A stretch of DNA of 64,000 nt from Hypomesus transpacificus (lineage: Eukaryota > Chordata > Actinopteri > Osmeriformes > Osmeridae), in NCBI RefSeq assembly GCF_021917145.1, contig NC_061071.1, forward strand, positions 8,530,072 through 8,594,071. Direction: 5' to 3'. Each line of letters starts with the position of its first letter. The stretch's first letter is position 1. Below are positions 50,690-63,990 of this stretch, one piece after another. The position numbers and the translations under genes are program-made. The notes under the pieces are model-generated. The model was not told the DNA's origin. It saw only the letters and a program-made list of their open reading frames with translations, and did no database searches.

Positions 50690-53509
50690 ACACACACAGA
50701 CCCTGTCCATACACAATTGTACATTATCACAGACCCAAGAGAAAACAAGCACACTAAAATCACATGCTAGTGTTAGTACAAAACTGTCATTGCTGTAATA
50801 ACTGAGACGTAACATCTCAATCTAACCTGAATGTTTCAGATATAGCAGTGTTGTGGTGAAACGTTACATTCATTGTATTCCCTTGGTTGACTGTGGGACT
50901 GTCTTTACCTAACAACAGACTAACCTTGCCTTTCTGCTTGTTTCTTTCTTCTTAACTTCATATTCATTGTATTCTAGAATCTTTGTCGAAATCTCGGGTC
51001 GTGTGACGTCACAGCCAAGGCAGATGTATGCCACAACCAAATGTTACAGACCGTGAAATCATGATCTTATCCAGGTCAAGATGACAATGACACGTTGTAT
51101 CTGTTTGAATGATGGGTCCCATTACAGCTACTGTCCCACTTTGTCATTACATCATTTAAGAGATACTAAAGAGTGGAGGTGTTGAAGCTCTGGGTTCCTT
51201 GACCTGACACTGCTGAAGGCTTGTTTGCTCACTGGACAAAAGATTCTGCACCTATTCTTTAAGAAAAGCCTTTTTCCAGGTTATTGGTTATATGGGGGGA
51301 CAACTATTTTCATACGTCATTCAGAAAATCTGTTGATTCTATTCCTTTTGTTTTAAGAGTAATTTATTGTTTGAATTATGTGAGTAAATAATGATTGATA
51401 ACTGCGTGGTGCTGTCTTAGATTTTAAAAGCAATAGTTGGTCTTGTTCAATTTCTTCATCTCATGTTGAATTATGAACTATTGTTACTCAAACAACAAAG
51501 ACAATGTAACTCCTTTTTTGTCATTTTGTCCCTGGTGGATATCTATTCACATTTTATAAATTAAAATGTCAAGATATATTTACAATCATGCATTTTTGGT
51601 ATGTTAAGATTTACACTCGTCAAATAATTTTGAGTATAGGCTACTGTACAGATGCTGATTTGAAATCAAACTTTATTTCTCTGAACAAATGACCCCTTCC
51701 CTTTAGGAACAAAAAGTTATACTCTCACGTTGAGTTAGCAAGTAAATAATTAGCAGAGGATACATGTAATGGGACATTGTGCTGGTGAGAACTATGCACC
51801 AAACATGACATGAAGCATTCTTTACAGATGTTAATTAGACCCTGAGTTTGGTTCATAACACTGCTTGAGGTCTCAGTGCATTTAAATGTAACTGGCATTA
51901 CAATAACTGAACATAACGCAACATGCATATTCCTAGAAAAAATACAGTATTTTTATACTGTTAAAGCATCCTGAGCAGACAGAACAGTTGCAGAACAGTT
52001 GCACAGTAGAACATCTCAAACACAAACTATTACACAATAAAATCTTAATATTTGCTACCAAATATTCTATTTCTGTCATATGACACATGCTAAACTGTTT
52101 CACACAAAGTTCCATGGTAGCTGTCATTGGCAATCTTCAGTATAAAAATGACTTGTTAAAACAATTAGTGTTTTAGCAACATTCACTACCATCATCATTT
52201 ACTGCAACTGCAAAATAGTGTTCTGTTTCTGAAAATGAATGTTGTAGTTGTTCCGATTGCAATTTAAAAGTATTTACTACAAAAGGGGACAACATGAATT
52301 AAGTGAGGCATGGTAGACACATAATATGAAACCAGAAACCTCATTGAATAAATGACCAAGAGCACCAAAGATACTTTTGACATTTCTAAAGAAATTATAA
52401 CAATGGGTATAAGGTCTTTTTTTTCCTCGTTATTGACAAAGTTATACATTAATTATTTATAGCTAATTAAGAGTAAAACCTGTAAATATGAAGAAAATAC
52501 ATTTCCAGAAAAGCTGTATATATTCACATGTATAAAGTATGTTAAGTCATTGAGAATGTTTTAAGATAACTGGAATATACATACTCAATAATCCCTAACG
52601 CTCCCTAATTCTTTCTGCTTTTCAAGAAAGACTGGCAACCAAAAAACAAAAACAACAATTAAAACAAAGGTTTAAGATGTACATTTCACATGAGTTAAAT
52701 TCTGAGCTTTTTGATGGCCAAATACCATTAATAAAACTCAAATTCAGAAGACAGAGCACTCTATTCTCTTGTCTTTGATTAGGGGCAATGCAGACTGTTA
52801 TGCACTCAAAAGGATAATAGTATGTCATCACTGCTGGAGGCACAATGACAACTGCCAATATTAAGACATATTAATTTGAAAAAACTGGAATTTCTAGTCA
52901 GGAAGTAGTTTTCAGTGTTCTACCAACTGTAAACCAGTTACTGACTGAGGTTTATTAAGGCGCTCAGTATATACTCAGATTGCCATTAGTTCCGAGAGAA
53001 ATCAATGTAGTACTGTATTGATTTTTATACAGGCGTGGGAAGAGAGATCAGACACTAATGCTAATGTCTTCAGACCTTAAGATTACAAAGAGAGCAGAGA
53101 CAACAAAAAACCATAGCCCCACTAGGAACACTCGACCTGAGATCAAAGTTGATGACTTCACACCCTGTCAGTTTCAGTTTGGCCACAGAACAGTCCAAGG
53201 CTGTGTGCTCCTGTAGTGTTTTGCAGGTGGAAAGACTATGTTCAGTCATCTGACACAAAGGTCCATAACATTCTTGCTTCATTGATGGTCAGCGTAATGG
53301 GCAGAGTAGAGTACTGCCAGATAAGTATTAAATTAATGTCTTCAGAGCATTTAGTTGTTTTGAGAATAACAGTAACATCATGTGGATGTTAGTGGCAGGA
53401 TTGGGATCGCTGGAGGGATGGAGAAGGCTGGTGAGTGGACAGAGAAGTCGGCTGTCGTTCCCCCCCCCCCCCGAACAGACACTATCAGAGGTGTAGGTGT
53501 GGGCGGAGT
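50539..53509. other. Convergent 3' region between mob4 and boll
   Basis: The (CA)n microsatellite at 50571-50700 lies just past the mob4 stop, in the probable 3' UTR. The rest is AT-rich, with no exon recognised. Candidate polyadenylation words are AATAAA near 52036 (plus, mob4) and TTTATT near 52951 (for boll on the minus strand), both uncertain. A C-run lies at 53460-53472 beside the boll stop. Confidence 0.5.
50571..50700. repeat. (CA)n microsatellite with GACA interruptions
   Basis: About 130 bases of ACAC with periodic CAGACA interruptions. It starts about 33 bases after the mob4 stop codon, so it probably lies in that gene's 3' UTR. Confidence 0.97.
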
Positions 53510-55599
53510 CTACTTGAGAGGCTCAGAGACGGGCTGGGGGGCGTGGTCTGTGATGTCTGGGCGGTAGTCCTTGTGCAGGTAGGCGTAGTGCGGGCTGCGG
53601 CCGTACCTGGGCTTCAGGCTGACCGCGGGGCCCCCCCGCAAGGCGTGGAACTTCTGCTCCTGGCGGAGGAACGGCTCAGTTAGTCATCTGAAAATGATCG
53701 CGAAACTCTCTGTGATTACGTTAAATGAACGTCCAAAAGACGGCAATTTTCTCTTATCCCATACATGAGACGATCCTGGGCCGTACCTTTCCAGGGTCTT
53801 GCTGCATGATGATCGGGGCCAGTCCCCCAGGGCTCTGGGCATACATCTGATGGTAGGGAGACTGACCCATGTGATCCATGTACTGCTGCAAACACAAAGT
53901 TCCTTAAGTAGGCCACATATGACATTGTGCTAACACTGCTTCTTTTTTTTCTTTCCACGGAGCTTTGCCACTGTGTTTTTGCGGGCCTCGGCAGATTGAC
54001 GAGGAGCAGATGTGTCTCTGTACCTCTGGGATGGAGGCCTCCAGGAGAGGCAATGCAGCCTGGACACAGCCCCCGTCTGCAGAGGGCTCCATGGGCTGAT
54101 AGAGGAGCTCGGAGGGCTGCATATACATCACCGGGCTGGAAGGGACCGGAGACTGAAACACACACACACACACACTGTTACAGAACGCACCCTGCACCCC
54201 CGTCTACCTTCGTTGTCCGTGCTGCTGTCCATCCGTGGTTTACCTGAGGGACATTCCACTGCAGGTGGCCGGGGGGGACACACTGGGTGGGGGCCTGATG
54301 CACAACACAGACAAGGACAAGCGGTTCAGTGCAAGCAGTAGGCTGTGCGTGAGGCTTCACGACAATGTCCATTCGATTTGTATTATGGGAGTTATAACAT
54401 ATAAGGAGGCCCTGATGCGTGGCCTCATGGAGTTCTCATGGAGCTAGATTCAGACCTGGTAATGGTGGTAGGCTGCTTGTTGGTAGACTGGTTGAGGCGG
54501 GTGGGTCAGCATCACGGGGGAGCCCGACACTGACCGAGAGTGAGACTAAAGAGATCGTCAAAATGAATTATGAAGACCCACACCCACATACACGGCACAC
54601 ACCCACCCTCAGATTAAGACTTACAGGCCAGTGTGAAGCCAGGGGCTTGATATCTGGGCTGTGGAAGTAAGCCACTCCGTTGTGGTAGGTGTAGGGGTAG
54701 CCTGTGGGGGTGGTGAGGTACATGGTGCCACACTGAGCAGGCACGGCCATGGCAGGGTTGGGGCCAGACACAGAGAAACTGTTGGCTGGGCAGAGGGGAG
54801 AGGAAACCATCATCATCATCATCATCCGTTATTCTCCCCTCCATCCTATACCAGACAGTTTAACACATTTAACACGCAAATATTCAGCAATATTTTGGAA
54901 TGAAATAATTACAACAACAGCAAAAACACAACATGATGCTACTCATGTAGTGAGTGAAACAAGTGACGTCAAACAAGTTTCTTCCTCTCACGTACAGTGC
55001 ACCACCACTTGCTGCTTTCGGATGGCCTGGCCAATGTTGAGCCTCTTGTCCCTGAAGCTGAACCGATCTGCCTGAGGAACAGCAGTGTCAGACTTAGGCA
55101 CGGCAGGACAGCTGACTCCTCAAGATCAATGTTTTTTTTCCTGGCAGTCTATACTTACTTCATGAAGGACTTTCTGTGCATCATCCTGCGTCTCAAAGGT
55201 AACAAATCCGTATCTATAGGTTGGGCATTGAGCTGATGTTTAGCCAACACAACGTAGGGTGGGAGATTTGAACCAACAACCTCTTGAATTTCAGTTATAC
55301 ACTCTTCAATGAGTTATACCTCTCCTCAAATAGATGGAAATAACCGTTCTCGTGCCTACTTTACTGTAAAACCTTTTTGACCAGTTAAATACAAATCAAA
55401 ATGGCAAATTAACCTTATCATCCAGCCATTTGAGCGTGATTTCAGCAGTTCAATTAACCTATTTATCATAATTGGAAACTCATTCCAATCGAACTCACCC
55501 TTTTGATACCCCAGCACGGTCAGTCACAATCTTCACCTCTTTAACTGCTCCATGCTGGGAGAAGAACCGCCTCAGGTCATTCTCATTAGTCTACACACC

Positions 55600-55660
<61 letters not shown>

Positions 55661-56919
55661 ACACATTAGTAATTTTGTAGTAATGGAAAAAAGTGGATCA
55701 ATAGATGAAAAAGGACACGAAACAAGATGAGAACTCACCTTGAAGTCAATGCCTCCTACAAAAATTCGATTAGGGATAATGGTTCCAAAGCGCGGGGCGA
55801 GGTGAGACTTTGTAGTGTTGCTGGGCTCAGCAGACTCAGGATCAGGGGAGGGAGACGGAGTGCTGGTCTGTGTCTGTCACATTTAAACAAAGATGGTGGT
55901 CATAGGGAGAAATGGCCAACATCTAATCTCTACCTAGACATGCAGTCAAATGTATTACAACAAACTTTTTTAACTTACTATATTATAATATATAAAAATA
56001 TTACATAAAACAACATTTATATATAGAAACAGCACTTGTTTAATTTTGTTCACTTGAAAGGCACACCTCTTTCAAAGGAAAACATTTATCTTTGTAAACT
56101 TTATTGTCAAATGATTTTTAAGTCAAGTTGATGACGTCTGGGACATGCAAACTGTAGGAAACGAAAATTAGCTAGGAAACTAGCTTAGTTATTATGTAGC
56201 TATAGTTGCTAACTAACTATAGTTATTGTAGTTAGCTAGCAACTCATCACTGGTTAACTTTAACCCTAGTTGGGTTAATCTCGCGAAGGGCCAACATCGA
56301 TTTTTTTTTACTCAGCCGATTATTTGTTGAAACAGAACTTATTTTTTCTTTCAGATCAGGACGATTTCTTGGGAACCAGACAAAACAGCAAGATCATGTT
56401 TTGGTCTGGCAATGTCAGGCAACAGTACTTCAAAGGCACACCTGCTATTTAAAAAAAGACCTCTGTACAGTAGGTAAGAGAACATTGTGTCACAGGATTT
56501 CATATAGTGAGAACACTTTGGCCAATGCAAACTCTCGAAAACTAAAACTAGTAAAATTAGCTAGCTAACTAGTTTCAGATACTTAGTTAGCGTTAACTCT
56601 AGTTAAGAAACTGGTGAACACCATTGTAATCATGTAACGCTACATCAAAAATCGCCAGCTAGTTAACAGCTAGCTTAGCTATCACTAAGTAGCTTGTCAG
56701 TTAGCTAACCTGTTATTTATGCTTTAACTAGCCTAGCTACTTTACTATGAATCAATCTATTAACAACCAGCATGAGTATTCACAGGTCGACAGCTTACTT
56801 TAATTTGCTAAAGCCAAATTGGGTACTAAGCAGCAAAAATAAATAGCTTGCTAGTTAGCGTCATAGACTGATCAGAATCATTGAAATGGAAGATCACTTA
56901 CGGCTACTTCGCTCTCCAT
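53510..56919 (-). CDS. boll: Boule homologue, RNA-binding protein of the DAZ family
   Basis: A germ-cell cytoplasmic RNA-binding protein that controls translation during meiosis. Eleven coding exons in transcript order: 56902-56919, 55739-55873, 55499-55590, 55159-55213, 54996-55071, 54625-54785, 54456-54545, 54244-54294, 54024-54152, 53787-53885, 53510-53659. They give 351 residues. The single RRM spans about 42-118, with RNP2 IFVGGI (43-48) and RNP1 KGYGFVTF (81-88). Boule-specific segments follow: GTMYLTTPTGYPYTYHNGVAYFHSP, split here for length as GTMYLTTPTGYP and TYHNGVAYFHSP, then QPSELLYQPMEPSADGGCV. Boule is chosen over DAZL by these segments and by the mob4 neighbourhood. The exon at 54996 uses a GTACGT donor; the downstream GTGAGA would break the frame. 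The C-terminal exons (53510-53885) make it longer than the roughly 280-295 residues I recall for mammals. Exon 10 could start three bases later. Confidence 0.92.
55258..55326 (-). repeat. tRNA-like (SINE head-like) relic in boll intron
   Basis: On the minus strand about 69 bases have tRNA-like order: an A-box-like TATAACTCATTGAAGAG and, about 35 bases later, a B-box-like GGTTCAAATC (55265-55274), ending CTCCCACC. Acceptor-stem pairing is poor, so it is a degenerate tRNA-derived repeat rather than a tRNA gene. Confidence 0.4.
55601..55655. repeat. (CA)n microsatellite in boll intron
   Basis: An almost pure AC dinucleotide run beginning with GCGCGC. It lies about 10 bases upstream of the acceptor side of boll exon 3 on the minus strand (read there as GT repeats), closer to the splice site than is usual. 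Confidence 0.95.
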
Positions 56920-59900
56920 CGCTGAAGCCAAGGCTTTATCAGTCTTTATAAATGCAGTTAATTAAGTAATTACGTTTTATCTAAGTAGATAGAGGCTAAC
57001 GATATAAAACAAAACATATAATTTTAATGGTGTGCTAATTTGCTCATTCCCTGTCTCCTGTATCTCACCACTCCACCGCCGTTGTAGGTTTATGAAGTTG
57101 AACTTCTAAACTCGCTCACTCGTCTCCTTTGGCTAACAAGGCAGCACCCCCCTAAAATATCACAGGTGTAAACGCTCAAAATATACATTTACAAATAGCC
57201 TCATGTTCAGTGTGTCTTTTTTGTAAACTGTTATTTTATATTAACTTCATATTAACAGTCCCCGTGAAAAAAAAAACTATTATTATTAATATTTAAACGC
57301 GGTAGAGTATGCCCAGAGCCTGTATGCCCTAACTTCAGGAAATTGAAAATGGCACCTTCCAATTCTGACTGAAGGCGGGAGATTTTTTTTTCTTCTGTCA
57401 GCAGAGGCCTTACCCGATTAGCCAATACTGTCATAAATGATCACTTTCATGTGTAAATACAATTTTTCTTTCTTTTTTTCTTTTCAAATGTGTCTCAGTG
57501 GTAGCAGCATTAAAATAATTTAATCTGGATGGCGTCAGAAACAGAAGACTGCATGTCAGTTTGCGTATTCATGCCGTGTAACATTGTTAGGTTTTCTGTA
57601 ATATGTTGAACGACAGTGATATGAATTAAGTCTCTTTGACAAAATTATGGAGGCTGGTGATGGCTGGTGGGTCTCATTAATGACAACTTCTGGAGGACGT
57701 CTTCATCAAAACGGGTTTAATTCCGAGTTAAAACTAAGCCTAGACATTACGAGAGAAAAGTCAAAATAACTTTTCGACAGTAAAAACTGAAGAAATAGGT
57801 TGCTGGTGCGCTTTCTTATGCAATGCTCAACAATACCCACACGGTGGCGATATTTCTTCATTCGCTCGTGGTTGTCCCTGTTCAGCAACGTTGCAACAGA
57901 TGCATCCAATAATCATTGTGTCACACACGTTAGGCTTCCTAATAGCACATCTAACTTCCACAGTTTAAAGGGACAACACATAATATCTGCACGGATCACA
58001 CTAATTAATCATATGCCTTCTTAATTTAGATCAAACTATTTAGAGTTTCAGACCATTTGATGGAACCATCCAAACAAAACAGCTCAAAAATAGAATGTCT
58101 GTTTAGCAAGGGTATCTGAGTACCTGACTTTGGCTACGCATAGCCTAAAGCAGAGACAAATCTGGTGATTGCTACTGTAGCTTAGTAGAAAAGTCTAAAC
58201 TAATACCCTCTTCAACCTGACTAAAGTTTGACCACTCATCACTGGGTAAAGAGGTGTGACTGGTCATCTTGTCTATGCCTGCAGAGCAATGGGTTCTGTG
58301 AGGGGGACATAATGTATGCAAAATGCATAATCCTTTGGCCTTGCTATTGCGGTGAGGGACAGGGTTGCTCATTCACTTCCATTATTTTGCCATGTTAAAA
58401 AGTGGGAGTGTTTTGCCAGTGTAAATATAGGCAGACAGTGCTCATGTAGGCAAGATCCTGGAAAGGACATTATGGAACGCAAGTGACTTCAGCCCACCTG
58501 TTGGTAAACACAATTATTTCCCCTGGTCACAGTTGGATTTGTTCTTTTGTCTGAGGAGAAGGTTCTAGTTCTTAGTGTTCTTCGTCTCCCTGCCCTTTAT
58601 TATGAAATATTAACCACTGTGAAAATGGCAGAACAGGGGCCTCTTAAACTTTAACAGCAAGCTACACTGACTGTAGTATTGTATACTCTTTCCTGTCGCA
58701 CTGTTCATTTATGGCCAGTCAGTAGATCTGGTGTGAGGCCTTTCAGAAGGGAGTTGGCTGGGTGGACGTTTAGCTGCACAGGTAGCAGCTGACTCATTAG
58801 CAACGGGGTACAATCAGGTGTTGCAGTCAGAGCATTTGTTAATAAAGCCCCTGATAAGCCCAAGATGTCTCCTCTGCCTGACATAAGTCATCACTGCAAA
58901 ATCAGGATCTTTAAAGAGCCACTTTGACTTTGATTATAGGCCTCTTGGAGCTATAATTTCTCTCTGATTGAAGACAGATCACTCTTTAAATGAAATTCTT
59001 TAAATTGCATCTTATTATTCCCTCTCTTAACCACAACAAAGAGATGGCATGCAAGTGTTTCCAACAGTGACCAAAGCTGCACATTCACCACTACTATTAC
59101 CTGTACTGTATTAACACCTCAGAAGGGGGGCTGACTGATGGAAAAGTTTGAGTTCCAAACTCAAACCATAGTATACATTTAGACTGGCTCAGACAGTTAT
59201 GCACAAGATGGCTAATGGTTTAGGTATCCAGTAGTATTTGCATAATGCTATTGTCGTAAAAAATATTCTGTCTTCAACCAATTCTCAAAGTTTGAAACAG
59301 CACTGAAACTCAACAAGATCTGATCAAAGTGTTAGGGTTAGGGTACAGAATAGAATTCAGAGTGACCGAGATTCCAACAAACTGAGTGTGTTCCCGGGAG
59401 CAGACTAGAATTTTTCTCCAGACATTCCTCTTCAGGTCTGTGATTTTGCTATTGGTACATTACATTTGGCCACAGATGCATTTATGCATTCACACCCGGT
59501 TGGTCAATTGTCATAGAATTTGAATTACAAGTGTTTTTTCTAAGTCTTCCACTTTCAGGGTCTACGTTTGGCCTTGAAATCCAGCTGCACTGGGCAACTG
59601 AGCGTAGGGTCATAAATCTGTCCCATGCTATCTGGGCTTTGTAGTCCATGATATCTGGGCCTTGTAGTTTTCTATGGAAGAAGCATATACACACTCTTTT
59701 CTCGCCCTCAGCCCCTAAATATCCAGAATTGCACTTTGGGCTTAATATCTTCTACATATCAGTGGCAATACTAGTCAGTCAACAGCTTTGCATCTGGTTT
59801 TCAGTAATATAGCATATACAAGTAAAAAAAGGTGATTAAGAGGTTCATTTTCAATCATATAATCCATAATCATTCACCATCTTCATAATTACAACAGTGT

Positions 59901-62730
59901 GATGTTTTTTCCACAACACTATGAATCAGATGAGTAATGAGCAGCATTTGGGTCTTCACCCAAGTGTGTCAAAGAACAAAATTTTTTTCTTTATTTTTCT
60001 ATCACATTTGATCACTTTTCGTATGCTCTTATCATAATCATAATTTTCACAATCTTCCATCTTCAACCATAACCGATAATCTCCCCCTTCCTCACATTAC
60101 ACACACACACAAACACACATACACACACTTGTTCATGTGGCACTTAAAGTACTGTTCCTCATGTGGCTCATGAAATGAGGCCTATAATGACTCCTCCTCT
60201 CTGGTTCAGTCTTCATTATTTTAACCCTTCATTTCCCTATTGTCTGTCTAGTGGGGGGCTCACCACTGGAGGTACCATCACTTGTTCATTGCCACGCTTA
60301 GTAAATTGGTCTCTGAATTTGCCGACGAACTCCGGCTGTGCTAAATGAGCTGAGTGCGTTTGATAATTACAGCAATCTACCAGCCCTCCCATTTATTTCA
60401 CACCAAGACAGTTTTAGATAAAACTGTGATCTACGTTACTTAGTCAGAAAAATCATGTCTGGAAACAAAAGAAAAGAAAGTCAATCAAAAGGGCTGGATG
60501 AAACCTCCTCTGTATCTGTACTTTAATGCACAAGTCTGTAAAAGTCTATAAGTGTGTACAGGACTAAAACCTTTCCTATTTTCTTTTGTTTAGAATTTGC
60601 ATCATAGCACACTCACTCCCGCCTGAAAAACGGTATCTATCTTATGTAAAGGCATTCAACACACTTTCAGAGATTTTTCTTTCTCACGGCTGTCACTTGA
60701 TCATTTCCATGGCGAGTCATTTCCCTACGACTAAAGAAAAGGTATGTTTTCAATTGTACTTTCACTACAGTGTACTCTACACTAATTTGACTTTTTGTTT
60801 ATCTTAAATGACAGATTTTTCAATAATGGTAATATGAGGAGGTCTGTGTGTGTGTTTGCGTGCAAAGGGGTGGAGGGGGTGACCAGATGCCCTTACCCAG
60901 ATGATCTATGGCACTCTGCAGTCGGCGAGGGTGTATTTCAGACCCACTTCTTCCAGACTGTCTCCAGTGGCTGGCAATGCATGTCTGGCTTGTGTGCACC
61001 AGGCCACCCGGCCAATCAATTAAACCAAGACACAAACACAAACAGTAATTAATTACTGTCACTGTCACCTAGGTGTCTGGCTTATGTGAAACCACTGGTT
61101 GGTGTTATGTAGATACTGAACAATACTGAAGAATAACAAAAAGTATTGGTGAAAGGGGAACTTTGTGTTTTTATATTGTTTACATGTTGTATTTTGCTTG
61201 TATTTTATAGGCTTTTACATTGACAGTTGCTTGTACCCTGAAGTGTTTGGTTTTGTTGTCATGTGCAGGAGTCATACATGAACTCAACACGTGCACACAC
61301 CCTCTTGTCTACTTTGCTGGATTGCACCGACAGACTTTCTTCCTGAGAGGTTTTGGATCCTTCTCCCCTGATGGAACCTTGTGCCACAAAGCCTCCTACA
61401 CAGCCCATACAAAGAGGAGCAGAGACACGTGCCTTAAATACAGGGATTCACTGGAGGATAATTGACATGTAGAGAGACAGACAGTGATTGGGAGGGCCAG
61501 GAGACAAGCTGGTGTGTAATTGCACGACTCTCTAACCCTAAGATCTGAGCTTAACGAGACTCCTGGTGGCATTTTGTGATTGGCCATTCAAGATTCTCGT
61601 TTGTCAAAATGGTAGCATCTGATGACAGCAAAATTGCGAAGATTGAGCAAAAGAAAATGACTCTCGATACAATGAAGCCTTCAGCATGCCGGCGGTTGTC
61701 CTTGAATTGGTCAGATATTTGTTTTTCAGTCCTTGGTTATGTCCGGAGATTCACAAACTTTTCCTTATCAAATGTGAAGCCACCACCACTCTGTACATAA
61801 CAGTACAGCGAGTAGCCATCAACAATGTCACACGGCAAACTGTGATCTCGTCAAACGCCAAGCAGGCACATTCATGAGGTAGAAAAAGCAGTTGAAAAGA
61901 AATAAGATACTTCCACTTGAAAGTATCACCTTATATCCTTATATTATATTCTACTCATCTGGAATATTGAAAAAGATCACTTCTGGGTCAAAAGTGTGTG
62001 TCCAGTTGTACGGGGGAATACGAATGTTTCTCTCCAGTCAGACAGTTGAGAGAGACACAGATTGCTGGGAAATAAACCATAAGAGAGTGGTTCATCTCCA
62101 ACTATGTAATTACTTTACAAATCTCTGATTTCCCTCCTTCATCTGCACTCTGTTTTTAGACGGGACATTCCTTTGGAAAATAAAATAAGCTCCTTCAGAA
62201 AGTACAATACCAGAAATGAGGGGTTTGGATAAAAATGTGCAGAGGCGTGGTTGGGTCGACTGGCCGCTACTGTGTTAGCGTGTGGTTAACTTCCTCTTGT
62301 TTCCCCTCTTCATCTGGATGTAAGGACTATGACAAGGTGTCCGTTCAACCATGCAAAAAAAGTCATGTACGTAGAATCATTAAACAGTCTATTAAACTCT
62401 ATGTTCTTGACAAGATACTTTACTACCATGTTCACAAAGTTCAGAAGAAGAAACCTTTATTGATCACGTGATCAACACACACGTGTGCTGGGAGCGGCCA
62501 AACCAACACACCCACACACACTAACTAACAGACACACTCACAAACACACACTAACACACACCCATACAGAGACACATGCTGGAGTGTCTACTGATGAACC
62601 GTCCCTCTCTGCTGCTCTCCCATCCTGTCATCCTTCCTCCGAGGACAGCCAGGAGCAGGGATCGATCACATGAAGGCGACCGGGAGCCAAGTCCAAGTGC
62701 TCACCCGTTCCAAATTCGTTTTTTCAAATG

Positions 62731-62875
62731 GGAACCCATGTGAATACGGGGAGAACGAGCAAACTCTTCACAGAAGGTTCCGGAAGATAGCCCACCTTAG
62801 CACCGAATAGTGCCCCAAGCAGATATCCAACCCAGGGCCTTCTTGCTCCAAGGCATTGTGCCATCGTACCACTAC
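62731..62875. repeat. Diverged interspersed repeat with tRNA-like end
   Basis: The words ACCCATGTGAATACGGGGAG, GCAAACTCTTCACAGAAGG and CAACCCAGGGCCTTCTTGCT, in this order, resemble a widespread fish repeat. In intact copies it reads through a tRNA-like GAACCCAGGACCTTCTTGCT segment. Family name and boundaries are not certain. Confidence 0.4.
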
Positions 62876-63948
62876 AGGTTTACCACCCTCCCTAAATGTC
62901 GAATCTCTCTCCTTGACAAACACACACACACACAAATAAGTGCATCTAGATAAAGACATCTCGTTTAACCCCTACTGACAGAGCGTCTGGGAGAGCTCAG
63001 GTGACCATGACTCTAGACCACCCTCCTCACGCTACACTATGTTTACATTACACTGACAGACTTTCATTGGTTAATACAATCAGACCAGCCCAACGTAGGC
63101 CAGTCAAGTCTAACAATTCCTGATACGTGTGTGTGTGTGAATGTGTGTGTGTGTGTGTGTGAGAGAGAGTATCCATACATACAAGGACATGTGTGAGTGT
63201 GTGTGCATGCAGTGTTTAGGCTATCGGAGAACCATATTTACAATGAGGAGTTTCCTATTGATAGTGCCTCAGTCTGCTCTGTATACTAAGGAAATAAAGA
63301 ACACATGTCCTTCTATCTTCTCTTCCCTGTCCACCTTCCCATGACTACACCCCAGCCTTGAGGACTTTCTGTCAGATGATCGTGCATAGCCTATCAGTGT
63401 GTGAATTCATGCTTTCCTGCGTGTGTGTAGTCAGTCTGTCCGACACGGAACCAAACAGAGCAACTGCTCAAACCTCAGGATGCAATTCTCTCATCACCCA
63501 ATAGAGGGCAGTGGAGTCTGGGTGAAACGGTAGCCCCTGCGGGCACTATGAGTTTAAACATCGTTTGACCGCCTGAAGCCAAAAAGCATGGGTGCTCTTT
63601 CCCAGAGCCACAAGGAGATAGCTGAAGACTTTTGCACATCCCTTTGTACACAGCGTAAGTGTGAGCGTTGATATATGTTGGAGTCAGAGCTCAGTTGAAG
63701 CATGGGAATGAGAGGATGGCAGAGAAGTGCTGAGCTCACTGAGCTAGTCCTCAGGACACAGGCCAGAGGAGGGCTGGGAGGGCTCTGTCAACACCCCTGC
63801 CTACTGCCCCCAAGCTCTCTGCCAGGGCCAGCCCGAGTGCTTATACTGGGGGTAGTGTGTGTGAAGAACAGGCTGGCAGCAAGGGACTGGTGCTGGAAGA
63901 GGAAGATGAAGGACTGGGGCTGATAGGTCAGAGGTGTGGAGAGTATGT

Positions 63949-63990
63949 GAGTGTGTGTGTGTGTCTCTGTGTGTGTGTGTGTGTGTGTGT
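63949..63990. repeat. (GT)n microsatellite
   Basis: GT dinucleotide run with one CTCT interruption at the right edge of the window. Confidence 0.95.

Noticed and set aside
50571-50700. Possible CRISPR-like periodicity of CAGACA in the CA repeat
   Set aside because: It is an interrupted dinucleotide microsatellite in a vertebrate 3' UTR, with no repeat-spacer structure.
54614-54844. Frame starting MEGRITDDDDDDG over boll exon 6
   Set aside because: The Asp run comes from an (ATC)n repeat in the intron, and the frame is not the one used by the exon. The correct frame encodes TMYLTTPTGYPYTYHNG.
59332-59343. Telomere-like TTAGGGTTAGGG, and a TTAGGGTT/AACCCTAA palindrome at 47259-47277
   Set aside because: Two repeat units are expected by chance at this scale. 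There is no extended interstitial telomeric array.
61576-61877. Short frames starting MIGHSRFSFVKMV and MPAVVLELV
   Set aside because: No family resemblance, no flanking exons, and lengths expected by chance.
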